This document shows positions 22,101 to 34,359 of a DNA stretch of 64,000 bases, in pieces (within the stretch, counting starts at the first letter, position 1; every line of letters begins with the position of its first letter). The DNA comes from Centrapalus pauciflorus (Eukaryota > Streptophyta > Magnoliopsida > Asterales > Asteraceae). The stretch lies in contig JAANYP010002105.1 of NCBI GenBank assembly GCA_020465985.1, positions 1 to 64,000 on the forward strand, in the 5' to 3' direction. The position numbers were made by a program, and so were the translations under genes. Under the pieces are notes generated by a model. The model was not told the DNA's origin and did no database searches. It worked only from the letters and a program-made list of their open reading frames with translations.

Positions 22101-22362
22101 CTATGGTATGAATTTCTTATCCACTCCTATTTATATTGACAATTCAAGTGCAATCAGCATTGTGCAAAACCCAGTGAAATTCCCAAAAACCAAGCATATA
22201 GAAATCAGATTTCACTTCATCAGAGACTGTAATGAAAAGAAGTTAATCCAAGTTACCAAAATACATACAGATGATCAGTTAGCTGATCTATTTACAAAAC
22301 CTTTTGATGTGGGAAGGTTCACTTTCCTAGTATCAAATATTGGTATGGTAAACATGGATTAA
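19062..22362 (+). pseudogene. pol: Element D Pol: protease, deleted integrase, intact reverse transcriptase/RNase H
   Basis: The protease site D-S-G lies in W-H-L-D-S-G-C-S-R-H-M-T-G (about 19173). The integrase HHCC part is at 19580-19720 and the first catalytic Asp, in H-M-D-L-F-G-P, is present. Compared with element C, about 205 bp are missing near 19808, removing the second catalytic Asp region (S-D-N-G-T-E-F) and shifting the frame. The C-terminal integrase part runs to 20800, where another frameshift occurs. Reverse transcriptase and RNase H are open from 20824 to 22362, with Y-V-D-D-I-I-F-G-S-T-N at 21419-21450 and RNase H residues in D-S-D-Y-G-G, S-T-E-A-E-Y and Y-I-D-N-S. The protease begins after a TTTGTGCAG|G acceptor-like site (19139). 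Confidence 0.92.
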
Positions 22363-22704
22363 TTGTTTTTCATTATTATCTACACAGTATGCTTATTTAA
22401 GGGGGAGACACTGTTTCATTGAAAAGTTGCAAAATCTTAAACTAACAGCATGAGAATTTTCTCATGCTGCTAGTTCATTTTCTCGGACTGCTAGTTATTT
22501 TCACTTGATCTGTCAAAGTGTGCAGGGTATTTGGGTAATTTTTCAAATGTGTGCGCGGGACCCAACTTTTTCGAAACCTTTAAAGATCCCGATTTCGTTC
22601 AGTTGTAACTACCAGTTACAAATTCTTCTTCCACGGCCTCTTGCTTTCTCTCTGAACGAATCACACATTCCGCTTTCAAACCCTAAACCATCGTTTCTTC
22701 ATCA
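22363..22704 (+). promoter_or_regulatory. Element D pol-to-extra-ORF spacer: internal polypurine tract and promoter-like region
   Basis: A polypurine tract TTAAGGGGGAGAC at 22397-22409 resembles the true tract before the 3' LTR. Then come CTGCTAG-type repeats (22440-22495), a TATA-like CTTTAAAG (22578-22585), a pyrimidine-rich patch (22622-22655) and a telo-box-like AAACCCTAAACC (22678-22689), 15 bases before the ATG of the extra ORF. This resembles a plant core promoter and short untranslated leader. Element C keeps the tract and the TTTAAAAG box. Promoter activity is inference. Confidence 0.5.
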
Positions 22705-25484
22705 ATGGAGTTTGTAAAAGAGCATAACTGCCTCCCATACACCCTAAAACACTCTGAACTTCAACCGTTTCATGCAATGATGGATTTCCTCAGGCACTCC
22801 CATATCCACTATGCCCTGACCATAAACCCTACTATATACATCTCCCATATTGAACAGTTTTGGAATCATGCATCTGTTCAAACCATCAATGGAGTGCCTA
22901 CTCTCATATCCAAGATTGATGGAACTGTCATCAATATCACTGAGGAATCCATCAGACATCACTTGCATCTTCAAGATGCCTCAGGTATGACCGACCTATC
23001 CCTTCAAGCTTTACACTTTGGTCTTCAAAATATTGGTTATAGGGGTCCTGCTGATTCTTTTACTTTTCTTAAGGCACATTTTTCTCCTAAATGGAAATAT
23101 CTTGTGCACATTATTCAGCAATGTTTAAGCCCCAAAAGAACTGGTTGGTCTGATTTTCTTCAAATATTGCCACTGCTTTAGTGTGCTTTTCTACTGGCCA
23201 ACAGTTCAATTTTTCTAACATGATCTTTCAAGGAATGTTAAGGCATCATTCCCTAAAGAATGGAAAATTTTTGATGTATCCTAGGTTTTTGGCAGAAATC
23301 ATTGCACACACCTGCACAACTCCACATTTACATCAACGGATACATGTTTCTCATAGGCACTCATTGTCTTCAATCAGAAGGCTGATAAAGCCAAGTGCCA
23401 ATTTTGTCAGTGTAGATGTTCCATTGCCCTCTGCAATGATGAACATCATTCCGAGAAACAGAGGAGAGGGTCCTGAGCAGACACAGCCCAACATTCCTGC
23501 TTCACCCCCAGGACCGCAACCCACTCCTCATGATACACAAATTCCTTCTGATCTTTCTGTACAGCCAAGACGCCCTCTAAAATTCTTATATAAAAGGAAA
23601 AGGGGACCAGGAGCTCCTTCCTCCTCCTCCCATCATCAAGAGCTATATATCCCTGTGCAGAAGGATACTTCTACACAGAATATCCAAAGGGAACCACTTG
23701 AGGAAACTCCCATCCTCTCTCAGGAGGTGAACATCTCTTCAGAGATGATTCATGTGAGTTCTGTGGCTGGCACTACTGATGTCTCTACACAAGAGGCACA
23801 GGACAGGGCCAACATAGTTAAGACCACGCTCACGGCAACAGCAAGTGTGCAAACACAAGCTGGAAGTCCCCAGAACCATGAAAAGAGGGGCCCAGAAGTT
23901 TCTACCTCTGGTCTTAATGTCAGTGATAGATCACAAGCACCCCAGGTGTTTTCTGATCTTGAGACAAGTCTGCAACTCTTGCTGTTAACGGATCCCAAGC
24001 TGAAACATGTTGTAGCCATGTTGGAATATCAAATGTCCATCATTGCTGCACAGGGGGCTCAAATTTTTGAACTTAAACAGGCAGAGGCTGCTCAGAATAA
24101 GCGAATGGATTATCTTCACAAAGGGTTCACCCTCTGTGGAAATAAAATTATGAAATTAGAGCAGATGATTCAAACCCAAGGGGCAAAGGTTGTAGGTCCT
24201 TCTGACCAAACCAATGCTTCCAAAAAGGGGGAGAGTCAGGAGGTTCCCAAGTCAGTTCAAGCAGCTCCAACAACAACAGTCCAAGCAGCATCAACAGTTC
24301 CAGTTTCTAGGCTAGCAGTCCCAACAGCTTCTCAAGCTGTTAGCCTGGAAACTCAAGCTGCTCCTTCAAAAGTTACCGGAGTTGTGATCAGGGAAGGCAT
24401 TCAAGCTCCATCAAGCACAGTCCAAGCTACAACATCTGCTGCAAAAGACAAGGGCAAGGGCATTCTCATTGAGTCTCCAAAGCATAAATTCTCTTCCAAA
24501 GAAGCCCAAATTGCCTTTGATGCTGAAATTGCCAAAAGAATAGCAGAAGAACAGGACAAGGAGTTAGATCAGCAAGCCAAAACCCCAATGGATGATGATG
24601 AGACCTTAGGTGATTACCTAAAGGGGTTTGTGGTTAAACAAGGAGCAATGAAGAGAAAAATGCCAACAGGGCACACCAAGGCTGAGCACAGAAGATTCTT
24701 AATCAATTTTGCCTTTGCAGCAGGTATTCCAAAGAAAATGGCTCAGTCCATGACTACTGAAAAGCTGCAGGACATACATGATAAAGAAATGGAGAAAAGA
24801 AAGAAAACAAAAGTCTCCCCAGAAGTTCATCTTTCTCTAGAAGTCCAACCAGTCCAAACTGAAGCTGCTGCCAGTGCACCTGTTCCCACTGATCAAGCTG
24901 CTCTTTCTATTCCTTCATCGGTTAAAAGGGTGCTATTCGATCAACAACTGCAAAAGGCCATGGAGATAGAGAATTTGATTGATCAACATGATTTCACAAA
25001 GCCTCAAATCAACTACTGGTTTGCTAAATCATTGGATGAAAGAGATTTAAGGGTCAAGTTTGTAATAAGAAGAGAGTTCGGACCAGAAGAAGAGTTTGAT
25101 ACATTCTGGCAAATGGTTCAGAAGCTGACCAGGGATGAACTGATAAAGATGTACAACATAGGGTCTGTATCTCAAGTTAGATCTACTCTTCCACAGGTGA
25201 AACAACTCATCAGAGATCTAAGTACTGTTGTTGATCCTGAATTCGCAAGAAAAGAGGTAGAAGATGCTGAGAAGAAAGGGAAAAAGATCAAAGAAGTTCA
25301 TCTTTTTGTCAAATCCAGGACTTACAGAATCAAATTCACAGATGGGTCTGGTATTTTCTTCAATCTCGAGTTTTATAATTTTTCAAAAGATATGTTGCTG
25401 CAAATAAAATCAGCTAGAATATCTTGTGATAAAGAAGAGATGAAGATAGAATTTTTGAAGGCTTTAGATCATAAACTTGCATAG
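22705..25484 (+). pseudogene. Element D extra ORF downstream of pol, one frameshift
   Basis: About 925 codons. The ATG at 22705 starts MEFVKEHNCLP. A single frameshift at about 23150 separates the N-terminal 150 residues from the rest (23181-25484). The N-terminal domain (H-Y-A-L-T-I-N-P-T-I-Y-I-S-H-I-E-Q-F-W) has a counterpart in the extra ORF of F. The middle is Pro/Ser/Gln-rich and the C-terminal part is charged, with coiled-coil character. I see no signal peptide, membrane helix or known catalytic motif. Extra ORFs at this position are known in SIRE/Maximus elements and are sometimes called env-like; that name is not supported here. Function unknown. Confidence 0.75.
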
Positions 25485-25580
25485 CTGTAAGTTTTGTAAG
25501 CCTTGGTTTGTAAATAACAGCTTACTTATTCATTTCCATTCTTTTGTATAGGACTTAAAGTCTTGTGTAAAGAATTTAAG

Positions 25581-25592
25581 TTAGGGGGAGAT
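25581..25592 (+). other. Element D polypurine tract
   Basis: TTAGGGGGAGAT directly before the 3' LTR. Confidence 0.9.
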
Positions 25593-26259
25593 TGTTGGGA
25601 AATAGTTTAAGTATGTTCAAGCTGTTACATAGACTTCTCAGACTGTTAGTAGATTTTAAATGTAGATACAAAGTTCATGTTGCTAGTAGAAGAAACTCGA
25701 GCTGCCAGTGTAAAAGTTCAAGCTGCCAGAGTAAATCTACTCAAGCTGCTCTGTTCATGCTGTCAAGTGATTCAAGCTGCTCAACAGTTTCATAAACAGA
25801 AAGTGCTGATTTTCAGGAAAAGATATCTACATGAAGATTCCAGCATATCTACTATCAGAGAAGTCATCATTCATCAAGGAAACATATCAAGAAGCAATAT
25901 AAATACATAGAATAGGTCTTTCTATTGTATAGGAGTATTCTGCATATTTTGAGTCTGTAATTGCTTTGTTGATTAAGTTTTCATAAGCCTCTAAGGTTGT
26001 AAAACCCTAAGAACAGTCTGTGTTCTTCGTCTAATCAAACAGATTAGAGGTGATTGTAATCATTGAATTCAGCAATACAAACAGTCTTGATTACTTCTTG
26101 TGTGTTTATTCATTATTGATTCTGAAAGTTTTTGTTAAAATAATTAAGTGTTGTTCCGCAAACTTCTTGATTAAACTTTGATTCAAAGCAAGATTATTGA
26201 TTTATACTCTGATAAATTCAAATCAGTTAGTCTTGGTAATTCATATTTAGATCCTGACA
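25593..26259 (+). mobile_element. Element D 3' LTR
   Basis: 667 bp, the same length as the 5' copy and about 98.5% identical by eye. It ends GATCCTGACA, followed by AGTAT. Confidence 0.93.
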
Positions 26260-26265
26260 AGTATG

Positions 26266-27128
26266 TATAATAGAAGGAGCAGAGGAAGTGTTTGTATCAT
26301 GAGGAGTGGGTTGGGGTCCAGGGGGTGAAGCAGTAATGGATGGCTGAGCCTGCTCAGGACCCTCTCCTCTATTTCTTGGATTGATGTCCAACATTGCAGA
26401 AGGCAATGGGACATCCACATTGAGAAAATTGGCACTTGGTTTCAAAAGTCTTTTAATAGAAGGTAAAGAGTGCCTATAAGAAACATGTATCCTTTTATGA
26501 ATTTTAATATCATTGCAAGATTTTGCAATTATTTCTGCTAAAAACCGTGAATACATCAAAAATTTCCCATTCTTTAGGGCATGATGCCTTAACATCCCCT
26601 GAAAAATCATGTTTGAAAAATTTAAATGTTGGCATGTTGATAAGCATACTATGGCAGTGGCAATATTCGAAGAAAATTCAGACCAACCAGTTCTTTTAGG
26701 GCTTATACACTATTGTATAATATGCACACAAATAATTCCATTTAGGGGAAAAATGTGCTTTGAAGAAAGTAAAAGAATCAGTAGGGCCCCTATACCCAAT
26801 AGCAAAAAGTCCTTCATGTAAAGCAGTAAGGGATAGATCAGTTATACATGTGGCATCTTGAAGATGCAGATGTTGGCGTATACACTCCTCGGTGATGGTA
26901 ATGGAATTACCATCAACGTTGGATACAAAAGAGGTGACTCCATTAGAGGTATTGACTGTGGCAGATTTCCAAAACTGCTCTATATGGGCGACATATATGG
27001 TGGGATTAATAGTGAGAGCATGATGGACATGGGAACTTCAAAGAAAGTCCATCATGTCATGGAATGGTTGAAGTTTAGTGTGTTTGAGAGAGTAGGGAAG
27101 GCAGTTGTGTTCTTTGACAAACTCCAAT
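26266..27128 (-). pseudogene. Element C extra ORF, N-terminal part, broken
   Basis: On the minus strand it matches the first 280 or so residues of D's extra ORF. The start codon region reads ATTGGAG instead of ATGGAG. A stop follows the N-terminal M-M-D-F-L stretch, and further stops and frame changes occur before 26610. It is interrupted at 26265 by solo LTR E and element D; the rest is at 11437-13322. Confidence 0.7.
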
Positions 27129-27504
27129 AGAGATCATGACGGTGATTTAGGATTTGAATCGACTGTGTGAGAATCGCTCAGAGAGAAGATGAAAAGATTG
27201 TTGAAGATATTTTTGCAACTGGTAGTTACAAACGAACGAGACACGGACTTTTAAAGGTTTTGGCTTTTCAAAAATATCTAGTCCCGCGCACAAGCTTATA
27301 AGGAATTACGGAATTACCCTGCACACTTTGACAGACCAAGTGAAATAACTAACAGTCCGAGTAAAATGAACTAGCAGCTTGCGAATAGACTCAAGCTGTT
27401 AGTTGAAAATTAAGCATTTTCTAATGAAACAGTGTCTCCCCCTTAACTAAGCACATTCAATAAGTATATTCCTCATAAAATAAGAGAGAATAATGAAAAA
27501 CAAA
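27129..27504 (-). other. Element C spacer between pol and extra ORF
   Basis: Contains the counterpart of D's internal polypurine tract (27434-27446, minus strand TTAAGGGGGAGAC), CTAGCAGCTTG-type words at 27350-27400 and a TATA-like TTTAAAAG near 27253-27260. No gene. Confidence 0.6.
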
Positions 27505-30500
27505 TTAATCCATATTAACCATGCCAATATTTGATACTAGGAAGGTGAATCTTCCTACATCAAATGGTTTTGTAAATAGATCAGCTAATTGATCATCTGT
27601 ATGAATTTTGGTAACTTGGATTAATTTCTTTTCATTATAGTCCCTTATAAAATGAAATCTAATGTCTATGTGTTTGGTTTTGGGTAATTTCACTAGATTT
27701 TGTACAATGCTTATTGTACTTGAGTAGTCAATATAAATAGGAGTAGATAGGAAGTTCATACCATAGTCTCTCAGTTGGTTCTGAATCCACATCACTTGGG
27801 AACAGCAGCTGGCAGCTGTAACATATTTTGCTTCAGTAGATGAGGTGGAAACAATGGTCTACTTTCTGCACTGCCAAGAGACCAGTCTTGCTCCTAGATA
27901 TTGCCATCCACCAGTTGTGGATTTTCTGTCTATGTTGCAACCTCCGTAGTCACTGTCAGAATTGGCTGTTAATTCAAGAGGAGAGTCCTTAGGATACCAT
28001 AGTCCCAATTTTGGTTGGCCCTTGAGGTATCTAAAGATTCTCTTAACAGCAAACAAATGTGAGTCCTTTGGAGCACATTGAAACCTGGCACAAACACAAA
28101 CAGCAAACATTATATCAGGTCTAGAAGATGTGAGATACATTAGTGAACCGATCAAGAATCTTTATAAGTGAATATACACATCCACTCCATCTTTATCTAC
28201 ATCAAGCTGCTTGTGAGTGTCCATTGGAGTGCTAGCAACTTTGGTATCCTTCTATCCAAACTTTTCCATGATGTCATTTACATACTTTGATTGACTTATA
28301 AAAAGTCCAGTGGGTTTCTGCTTGACCTGCAATCCTAGAAAGAAAGTTAGTTCCCCCATTGAAGTTATTTGAAACTTCTTGTGCATCAGGGTTTCAAACT
28401 CCTTGCACAGAATGTCATTTGTTGATCCAAAAATGATATCATCAACATAGATCTAAAAAAGAAGAATCTCTGATTTGATGGACTTTGTGAAAAATGTCTT
28501 GTCCAGAGTACCTCTCTTGAATCCATTTTGTAAAAGGTATGAAGACAAAGTGTCATACCATGCTCTTGGGGCTTGGTGGAGTCCATAGAGGGCTTCGTCT
28601 AACTTGTAGACTTTGTCTGGATACTTATAGTCCTCAAATCCAGGGGGTTGACACACATAAACCTCTTCTTCGATTGTACCATACAAGAATGCAGATTTCA
28701 CATCCATTTGGTACACTTTGAACCCTTTGAAGCTGGCATAAGCTAGGAACAGTCTGATGGCTTCTATCCTTGCTACTGCGGCAAAGACATCATCATAATC
28801 TATTCCTTCTTCTTGAGTATATCCTTCAGCTTCCAATCATGCTTTGTTCTTGATCACCACACCTCTCTCATCCTTCTTGTTTCTGAAAACCCATCTTGTA
28901 CCAATTGCCCTCTTTCCTTTAGGCAACTCAACTAGAGTCCATACATTCTGAATCTTGAATTGCAAAAGTTCTTATTGCATTGCCTCAATCCAGGATGGAT
29001 ATTTTAGTGCCTCAGATGCCTTCTTTGGCTCTAATTGTGACATGAAGCATGCATGTTCAAAGGCAACTAGACTGAATTCAGGGACTTCTGATTCAGTATC
29101 AGTGGACTCCTTGTGAACCATTATCCTTGTCTGCACAGAACTGCGTGGGTCTCCCATTATCTGGTTGAGAGGATGATACTTGTGAACACTGAGTGTGGGT
29201 TCTCTTTCTGTCTGAAATGATGTTCCCAGATTTGTATCATCACCTTCACCACCACTTGAGGATTCTGCTCCAGTAACAGTTTGATCAGAAGATGGGACTG
29301 TTTCCTTATTGGATAAAGCTGTTACTTTAGGACTAGGGATTGGCACTTCACACTCTGTATTTGCATCTTGTTGATCAAACAGGACCCCTGGTGGATCACA
29401 AGATAGAAGTGGCAGAACAGTATACTCATTCCATGTAGCAGAATCTGAGTTTGTTGGAAACTTTGTGCCAACAACTTGAATATTTGTGTTACCAGCATGA
29501 GAATTTGGGCTGACGGTTCCAACACTGTTTTCAGCAGTTCCTGCAGTATACTCAACAAAGCTCAGAGAATTTGTCAGTGAATCTAAATCAAACAACCAAT
29601 CAGGACCAGTGCCTTTGATATTTGCAGTGTTTTCATTAAACTCAACATTGGCACTTTCTTCAGTGGTTTCAGACACACTGTTATACACCCTATAGGCTTT
29701 GCTTTGAGTAGAGTAACCTACAAAGAAACCTTCTTCAGCCTTACTTTCAAACTTTCCTAAGTAAGTTTTAGTCTGAAGAATAGTGCATGAACAACCAAAA
29801 GGCTTTAAGAAAGCTACTAAGGGAATCCTGTGATGGAATAACTCATAGGGAGTTTTTCCTTGAGACCGAACAATTTGAACCATATTTAGAACATAACAGG
29901 CTGTATTTACTGCCTCTGCCCAGAAGGTCATTGGCAGTTTGGAATCAGCTAGCATTGTTCTAGCAGCCTCTATTGAAGTTCTATTCTTCCTTTCAGCTAT
30001 ACCATTTTGTTGTGGTGTTCTAGGTGCACTATATTGCCTTGCAATGCCATTAGACTCACAGAAAGTGTTTATGATATGATTTTTAAACTCAGTTCCATTG
30101 TCTGACCTGATCACCTTAACTTTTAAATTTGATTGGTTTTCAATCTTAAGAATAAAGGATTTGACTAGCTTAGCAGTTTCATCCTTAGTCCTAAGAAAGT
30201 AAACCCATGTCAACCTGGAGAAATCATCAACAATGACTAAACAGTAAGCACTTTAATTCAAACTCAAAACAGATGTTGGACCAAAAAGATCCATATGAAT
30301 AAGATGAAGAGCATATTAGATTGAATTTACTTCTTTGGCCTTATGAAAAGTTTTGTGTTGCTTGCCTTTGAGACATGCTACACAATGATCATCACATATG
30401 AAATCCTTTTGTGGTAAACCTCTTACCAAGTTCTTTTTGACTAAAACATTCATAGATTTGAAGTTCATGTGACACATCCTTCTGTGCCAAAGAGCAGACT

Positions 30501-30939
30501 CATTTGATGATGCTTTGGATATCAAACAGCTTAAATTATTTGATTTGGATAAAAGATCTGTGTCCAAACAGTAGACATTGTCCTTTCTTGGTGTTCTAAG
30601 TAATACAAGATTTTCAGGGATTTTAAAATCTTTTGAAAGAACAATGCACTCAGAGTCTGTGAACAAAATAATATTTTGTTTATCACGGATTTGAGACACA
30701 CTTAGTAAATTGTACTTTAGCTGTTCAACATACAAAACATCCTTGAATAGCATGTTTCCTGCTTTGACAGTACCCTTACCTGTTACCTTACCTCCCTTGG
30801 AATTGCCTGCAAATGCAACAAACCCTCCTTCAAAGCTTTTGAAGTTTGACAAGCATTCAGAATTGTCTGTCATGTGCCTAGAGCATCCATTATCCATATG
30901 CCATCTTGTCTTATGTTGGGTCCTGTGGTTGCCCTGCAC
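27505..30939 (-). pseudogene. pol: Element C Pol, multiply broken
   Basis: Read on the minus strand. The protease site has D-N-G in place of D-S-G (about 30890). Integrase is complete in length, with H-M-D-L-F-G-P, S-D-N-G-T-E-F and N-G-I-A-E-R-K-N in place, but has a stop between the zinc-binding part and the core (near 30255). Reverse transcriptase is split by stops at about 28973, 28836 and 28452 (just before Y-V-D-D-I-I-F-G-S-T-N) and near 28250 and 28160. RNase H is open in two pieces (27859-28155, 27505-27795), and S-T-E-A-E-Y has become S-T-E-A-K-Y. It is non-functional. Confidence 0.9.
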
Positions 30940-30949
30940 AGAAAAAAGC

Positions 30950-33624
30950 TTAGTTAGTAGTGGAGTAAACCCAAACCAATTTGGTTTTTGGGTTATCCTT
31001 GTGCATTGAGATAACTAAACACTGTTTGTGTCTTATTAAACTTAGTGAGATCCACTGGTGGATTTTGTGAAGAGTATTTAGTTATGACATGAGGTATCCA
31101 GGTGTTCTTTCCAACCTTTTCATTAACAGTCTCAGAAGATCCACTACCAGTTCCAGTTTTAGACTTAGCAGTTTCAATTGGGTTTTTAGTGCTAACAGCT
31201 TCAGAATTTGAACTACCAGTTCCAACCTTTGACTTAACAGTCTCAACACTTGCAGCAGCAGTTTGATCTGTGTTTTTGCCTTTAACACACCATACCTTTT
31301 TAATGTTTACTTTGGATTTTGCTAAATTTTGTTTTTAGTGTGTAGGGTGTCTTTTGTTGACTTTTAAGTACCTGTGATCAATTGTCTTCTTTGGAACTGG
31401 TGTGACAGGAGTTTTGGCCTTTGAAATTTTTGAGTTTTGAACAATCGCCTGTTTTTGAACCACAGTCTGTTTTGTAACAGATGGTTTATATAAACAATGC
31501 CTGGCCAAATGGTTTTTCCTGCCATAATGGAAACATCTTTTGACTGTTTTGATTGGAGAACCAGTTTTGTGGGACCAAAACTGGTTGTTGTTCCTTTGAT
31601 TTCCCCTCACCTGCTGTTGTGTGGGAAACTTTTGGACACCATGCTTTTGGCATGTGCTTATTGGAACAGTCTTACCCCTTTTATTAGTTTTTGAGGAAGA
31701 TGCAATGTTACAGTTAGAACATGTGGAGCATTATTGCATACACTCATCTTCTCCTTTCGTTTCTCACTAGGGTTTTTGATGAAATTGGAAATAGGAGGTT
31801 CTATAGGTGCACTCATTGTTTTGGAGTTTCTCTCAACTTCTTTACACTCACAGCCTTCCTTTGGAATTAGTTCTTCTTTAGATTCAGGCCTGTCTTCAAG
31901 GATAGGATCTACAGTTATCATTGTCTCGTCTAATGGTTCATTCACAAGCCTATCATCAACTTCACTCATGGGATGAATGTCTTTGTTGTTGTATGGGGGT
32001 GAAGTAGCTTTGTATCCTATACCTTCCTTGGGATTGAGTTGAGATTTTACCCTATCTTTAAATTGGACTTCCATCAGGTGTTCTAGCTTTTGATTTGCCA
32101 GCTCGAAGCTAGCTAAATCTATATTAACAGATTCTATTTTCTTGTTAGCTTCCAACATCTTCTGTTCAGCCTCATCAAGTTTCATATTTAGGGTCTCTAT
32201 TTCTTATTCAGTTCCTTTTTCTCCCACTCATGATATGTTCTATCATCTCCCATCTGAATCTCATTATCCTTATAGTCATTGATCTGTTTTTCAATATCTT
32301 CTATAGCTTGCATATACTCATATCTCCTCTCTTCCATCTTAGCTAGAGTTTTACACATGCTCTCATTATGATCTCTATACTTTTTAACCATATTTTTGCA
32401 TGTTTGAGTACAGAGTTTAGCATTTATCTCAGATGGTAGTTCAGTGGAAGTGACATTGGATGTTTCTGCCATAAGAGCTTGATTTTGAAACTCCTCTTCT
32501 GTCTGATCACTCCAGTCAAATACATTGTCTTCTTAAGAGACAAGAGCTTGTGAGGATGAAGTCTGATTAGTTTGTTGGGGTCTTGGTGGCTGCAAACCTT
32601 AGGATCTGCATTCTCTAGCAAAGTGGCCAAGCTTGTGGCATTTAAAGCATTCAACCTTTGATTTATCAAATGCTGGTTTGCCATCTGTTCTGGCTTGAAA
32701 GTTTGGTCTGCCAGTTCTTTTCAGAAATCTTTTGGCCCTCATAGTCAACATAGCATGCAGCCATTTCAAGACAATCTCTTCTAAATCATCTGGTTGGATT
32801 TGTTCTAAATCTTCGGCATTAAGAGCAAACAGTCCATCACTTGCAACAAAAGCTTCATAATGAACTTCGGTAGAGTTACCATCAGCACCTGAAAAAGAAT
32901 CACAACAGTTTGGTGTATCAGTTAATGCTGATGACAGCAGAGCAGTGTTGTGATGGTAAGGAAAGGATTTCTTTTTATTTTAAATCTCAGATTCAAACAC
33001 TCTCAGGCTGTTGTAAAGATCATCCAACTCTATTTCATCTAGAGTGTCTTTGGTTCTCCATTGGGCAGCATACACTGTCCATTCTTCACCAAGAGATCTG
33101 AGGAATTTTCTGTTTACTTCATCTTGATCCAGACTGACTTTAGTGCTCTCCAATTCACCTATTAGCTTATTAAACCTATAAAAAATCTGAGTAAGGTTTT
33201 CGTTCTTGCAACCAGAAAAGTTTTCATACTGCTGTTTTAAAAGATCCTTTTGATTCATTTTGGTGCTAGCATTGGCAGCAAATCTTTTCTCTAAAGCAAT
33301 CCAAAGAGAATGAGCAGTTTAGAACTTTTTAAACTGATGTTGATAAGCATTAGGAATGGCTATTTGTAAAAGAGTAAGAGCTTTCACTTCATTCATTCTA
33401 GCCTTTCTTTCAATTTCAGCTTTTGGAGGTGTTTTTATATGTTTGCCCTTAGCATCTAGTTCAGGATCAACTGCAGGAGGATTTTCAACAGCTTCCCATA
33501 TAGCATAATCAATAAATTGAATGTGCTGTTGAATCCTGAGTTTCCACATCTCGAACTCAGTGGGTTTGAGCATAGGCATTTTGAGTCCTTGCCCAGATCC
33601 ACTACTGCTATTTTCAAACTCCAT
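30950..33624 (-). pseudogene. gag: Element C Gag, multiply broken
   Basis: The ATG at 33624 (minus strand) starts MEFENSSSGSG as in D. The capsid-like domain contains a TAA at about 33319 (K-K-F-stop-T-A-H) and further stops, including two CAA-to-TAA changes near 32535 and 32600. The first knuckle C-F-K-C-H-K-L-G-H-F-A-R-E-C is kept (about 32610-32655), but the second has lost a zinc ligand (C-F-H-Y). The Gag stop at 30950-30952 is shared with D, and a TTTCTGTGCAG|G acceptor-like site at 30934 precedes the protease. Confidence 0.85.
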
Positions 33625-33694
33625 TACAGAAAAATAAATTTTTAAAACAAAGAAAGTTTCTGACTTTGAAAACAAAGAATAACAAACAAAAAGT

Positions 33695-33708
33695 TGTCTC
33701 TGATACCA
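33695..33708 (-). other. Element C primer binding site
   Basis: On the minus strand TGGTATCAGAGACA, matching the initiator tRNA-Met complement except for one base, two bases from the 5' LTR. Confidence 0.9.
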
Positions 33709-33710
33709 CT

Positions 33711-34354
33711 TGTCATGATCAAAATACCACCTAAGATTAACTGGCTTTAATAAATCAGAGTGTAAACCAATAATCTTGTGTTGAATCAAAGTCCAATTAA
33801 GAAGTTTGCGACATAACACTTCATTGTTTTAAGAAAACTTTCAGAATAAATAACAAATAAATATAATTAAAATCAAATCCTTTGTATTGCCAAACTCACT
33901 GATTACAATCACCTCTTATCTGTTTGATTAGACGAAGAACACAGACTGTTCTTAGGGTTTTACAACCTTAGAGGCTTGAGAAACTTTATCAGAAAGCTAT
34001 AACAATGAAGTACAGAATTAAAAAACTTTTACGTACAGACTCACAATAGAAAGACCTAGTCTATCTATATATATAAACTTCTGATTTGTTTCCTTGATGA
34101 ACTCTGATTTCTCTGATAATAGTTATGCTTGGAAGATATTCGAATCTTGAAATATAAATCACTTCCTGAATTTCAGCACATTTTGTTGTTAATCAGTTGA
34201 GCAGCTTGAACTTTTATTCTTGCAGGTTGAACTTTTGAACTAGCAGCTCGAACTTATTTAATTAGCAGCTTGAACTTTGTAATTACACAGAAATACTACT
34301 AACAGTTTGAGAAATCTAACTAACAGCTTGACATACTTAGAATATTTCCCAACA
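33711..34354 (-). mobile_element. Element C 5' LTR
   Basis: 644 bp, TGTTGGGAAATATTC to ATCATGACA on the minus strand. It is 21 bp longer than the 3' copy because of an extra segment near 34211-34231 that partly repeats its neighbour. TSD CTGTG follows at 34355-34359. Confidence 0.9.
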
Positions 34355-34359
34355 CTGTG

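Larger units (their letters stand above)
15717..26259 (+). mobile_element. Element D: copia retrotransposon (SIRE/Maximus-like), plus strand, youngest of the nest
   Basis: 10,543 bp with two 667-bp LTRs, tRNA-Met primer site, gag, pol, an extra ORF and polypurine tract, flanked by AGTAT. The LTRs differ at about ten positions counted by eye, the lowest value here. The reverse transcriptase/RNase H ORF is open, but gag has a frameshift, integrase has a deletion of about 205 bp and the extra ORF has one frameshift. As it stands the copy is not autonomous. Confidence 0.93.
10704..34354 (-). mobile_element. Element C: copia retrotransposon (SIRE/Maximus-like), minus strand, carrying E and D
   Basis: LTRs at 10704-11326 and 33711-34354, primer site at 33695-33708, polypurine tract at 11327-11338 and TSD CTGTG. 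On the minus strand the order is gag, pol (protease, integrase, reverse transcriptase, RNase H) and an extra ORF downstream of pol, as in the SIRE/Maximus group. All three coding regions are broken by stops and frameshifts. Solo LTR E and element D sit inside the extra ORF. C and D are closely related copies of one family. Without its insertions C is about 10.7 kb. Confidence 0.9.

Noticed and set aside
22705..25484. Envelope gene
   Set aside because: Position fits env-like ORFs, but no signal peptide, membrane helix or cleavage-site pattern can be seen.
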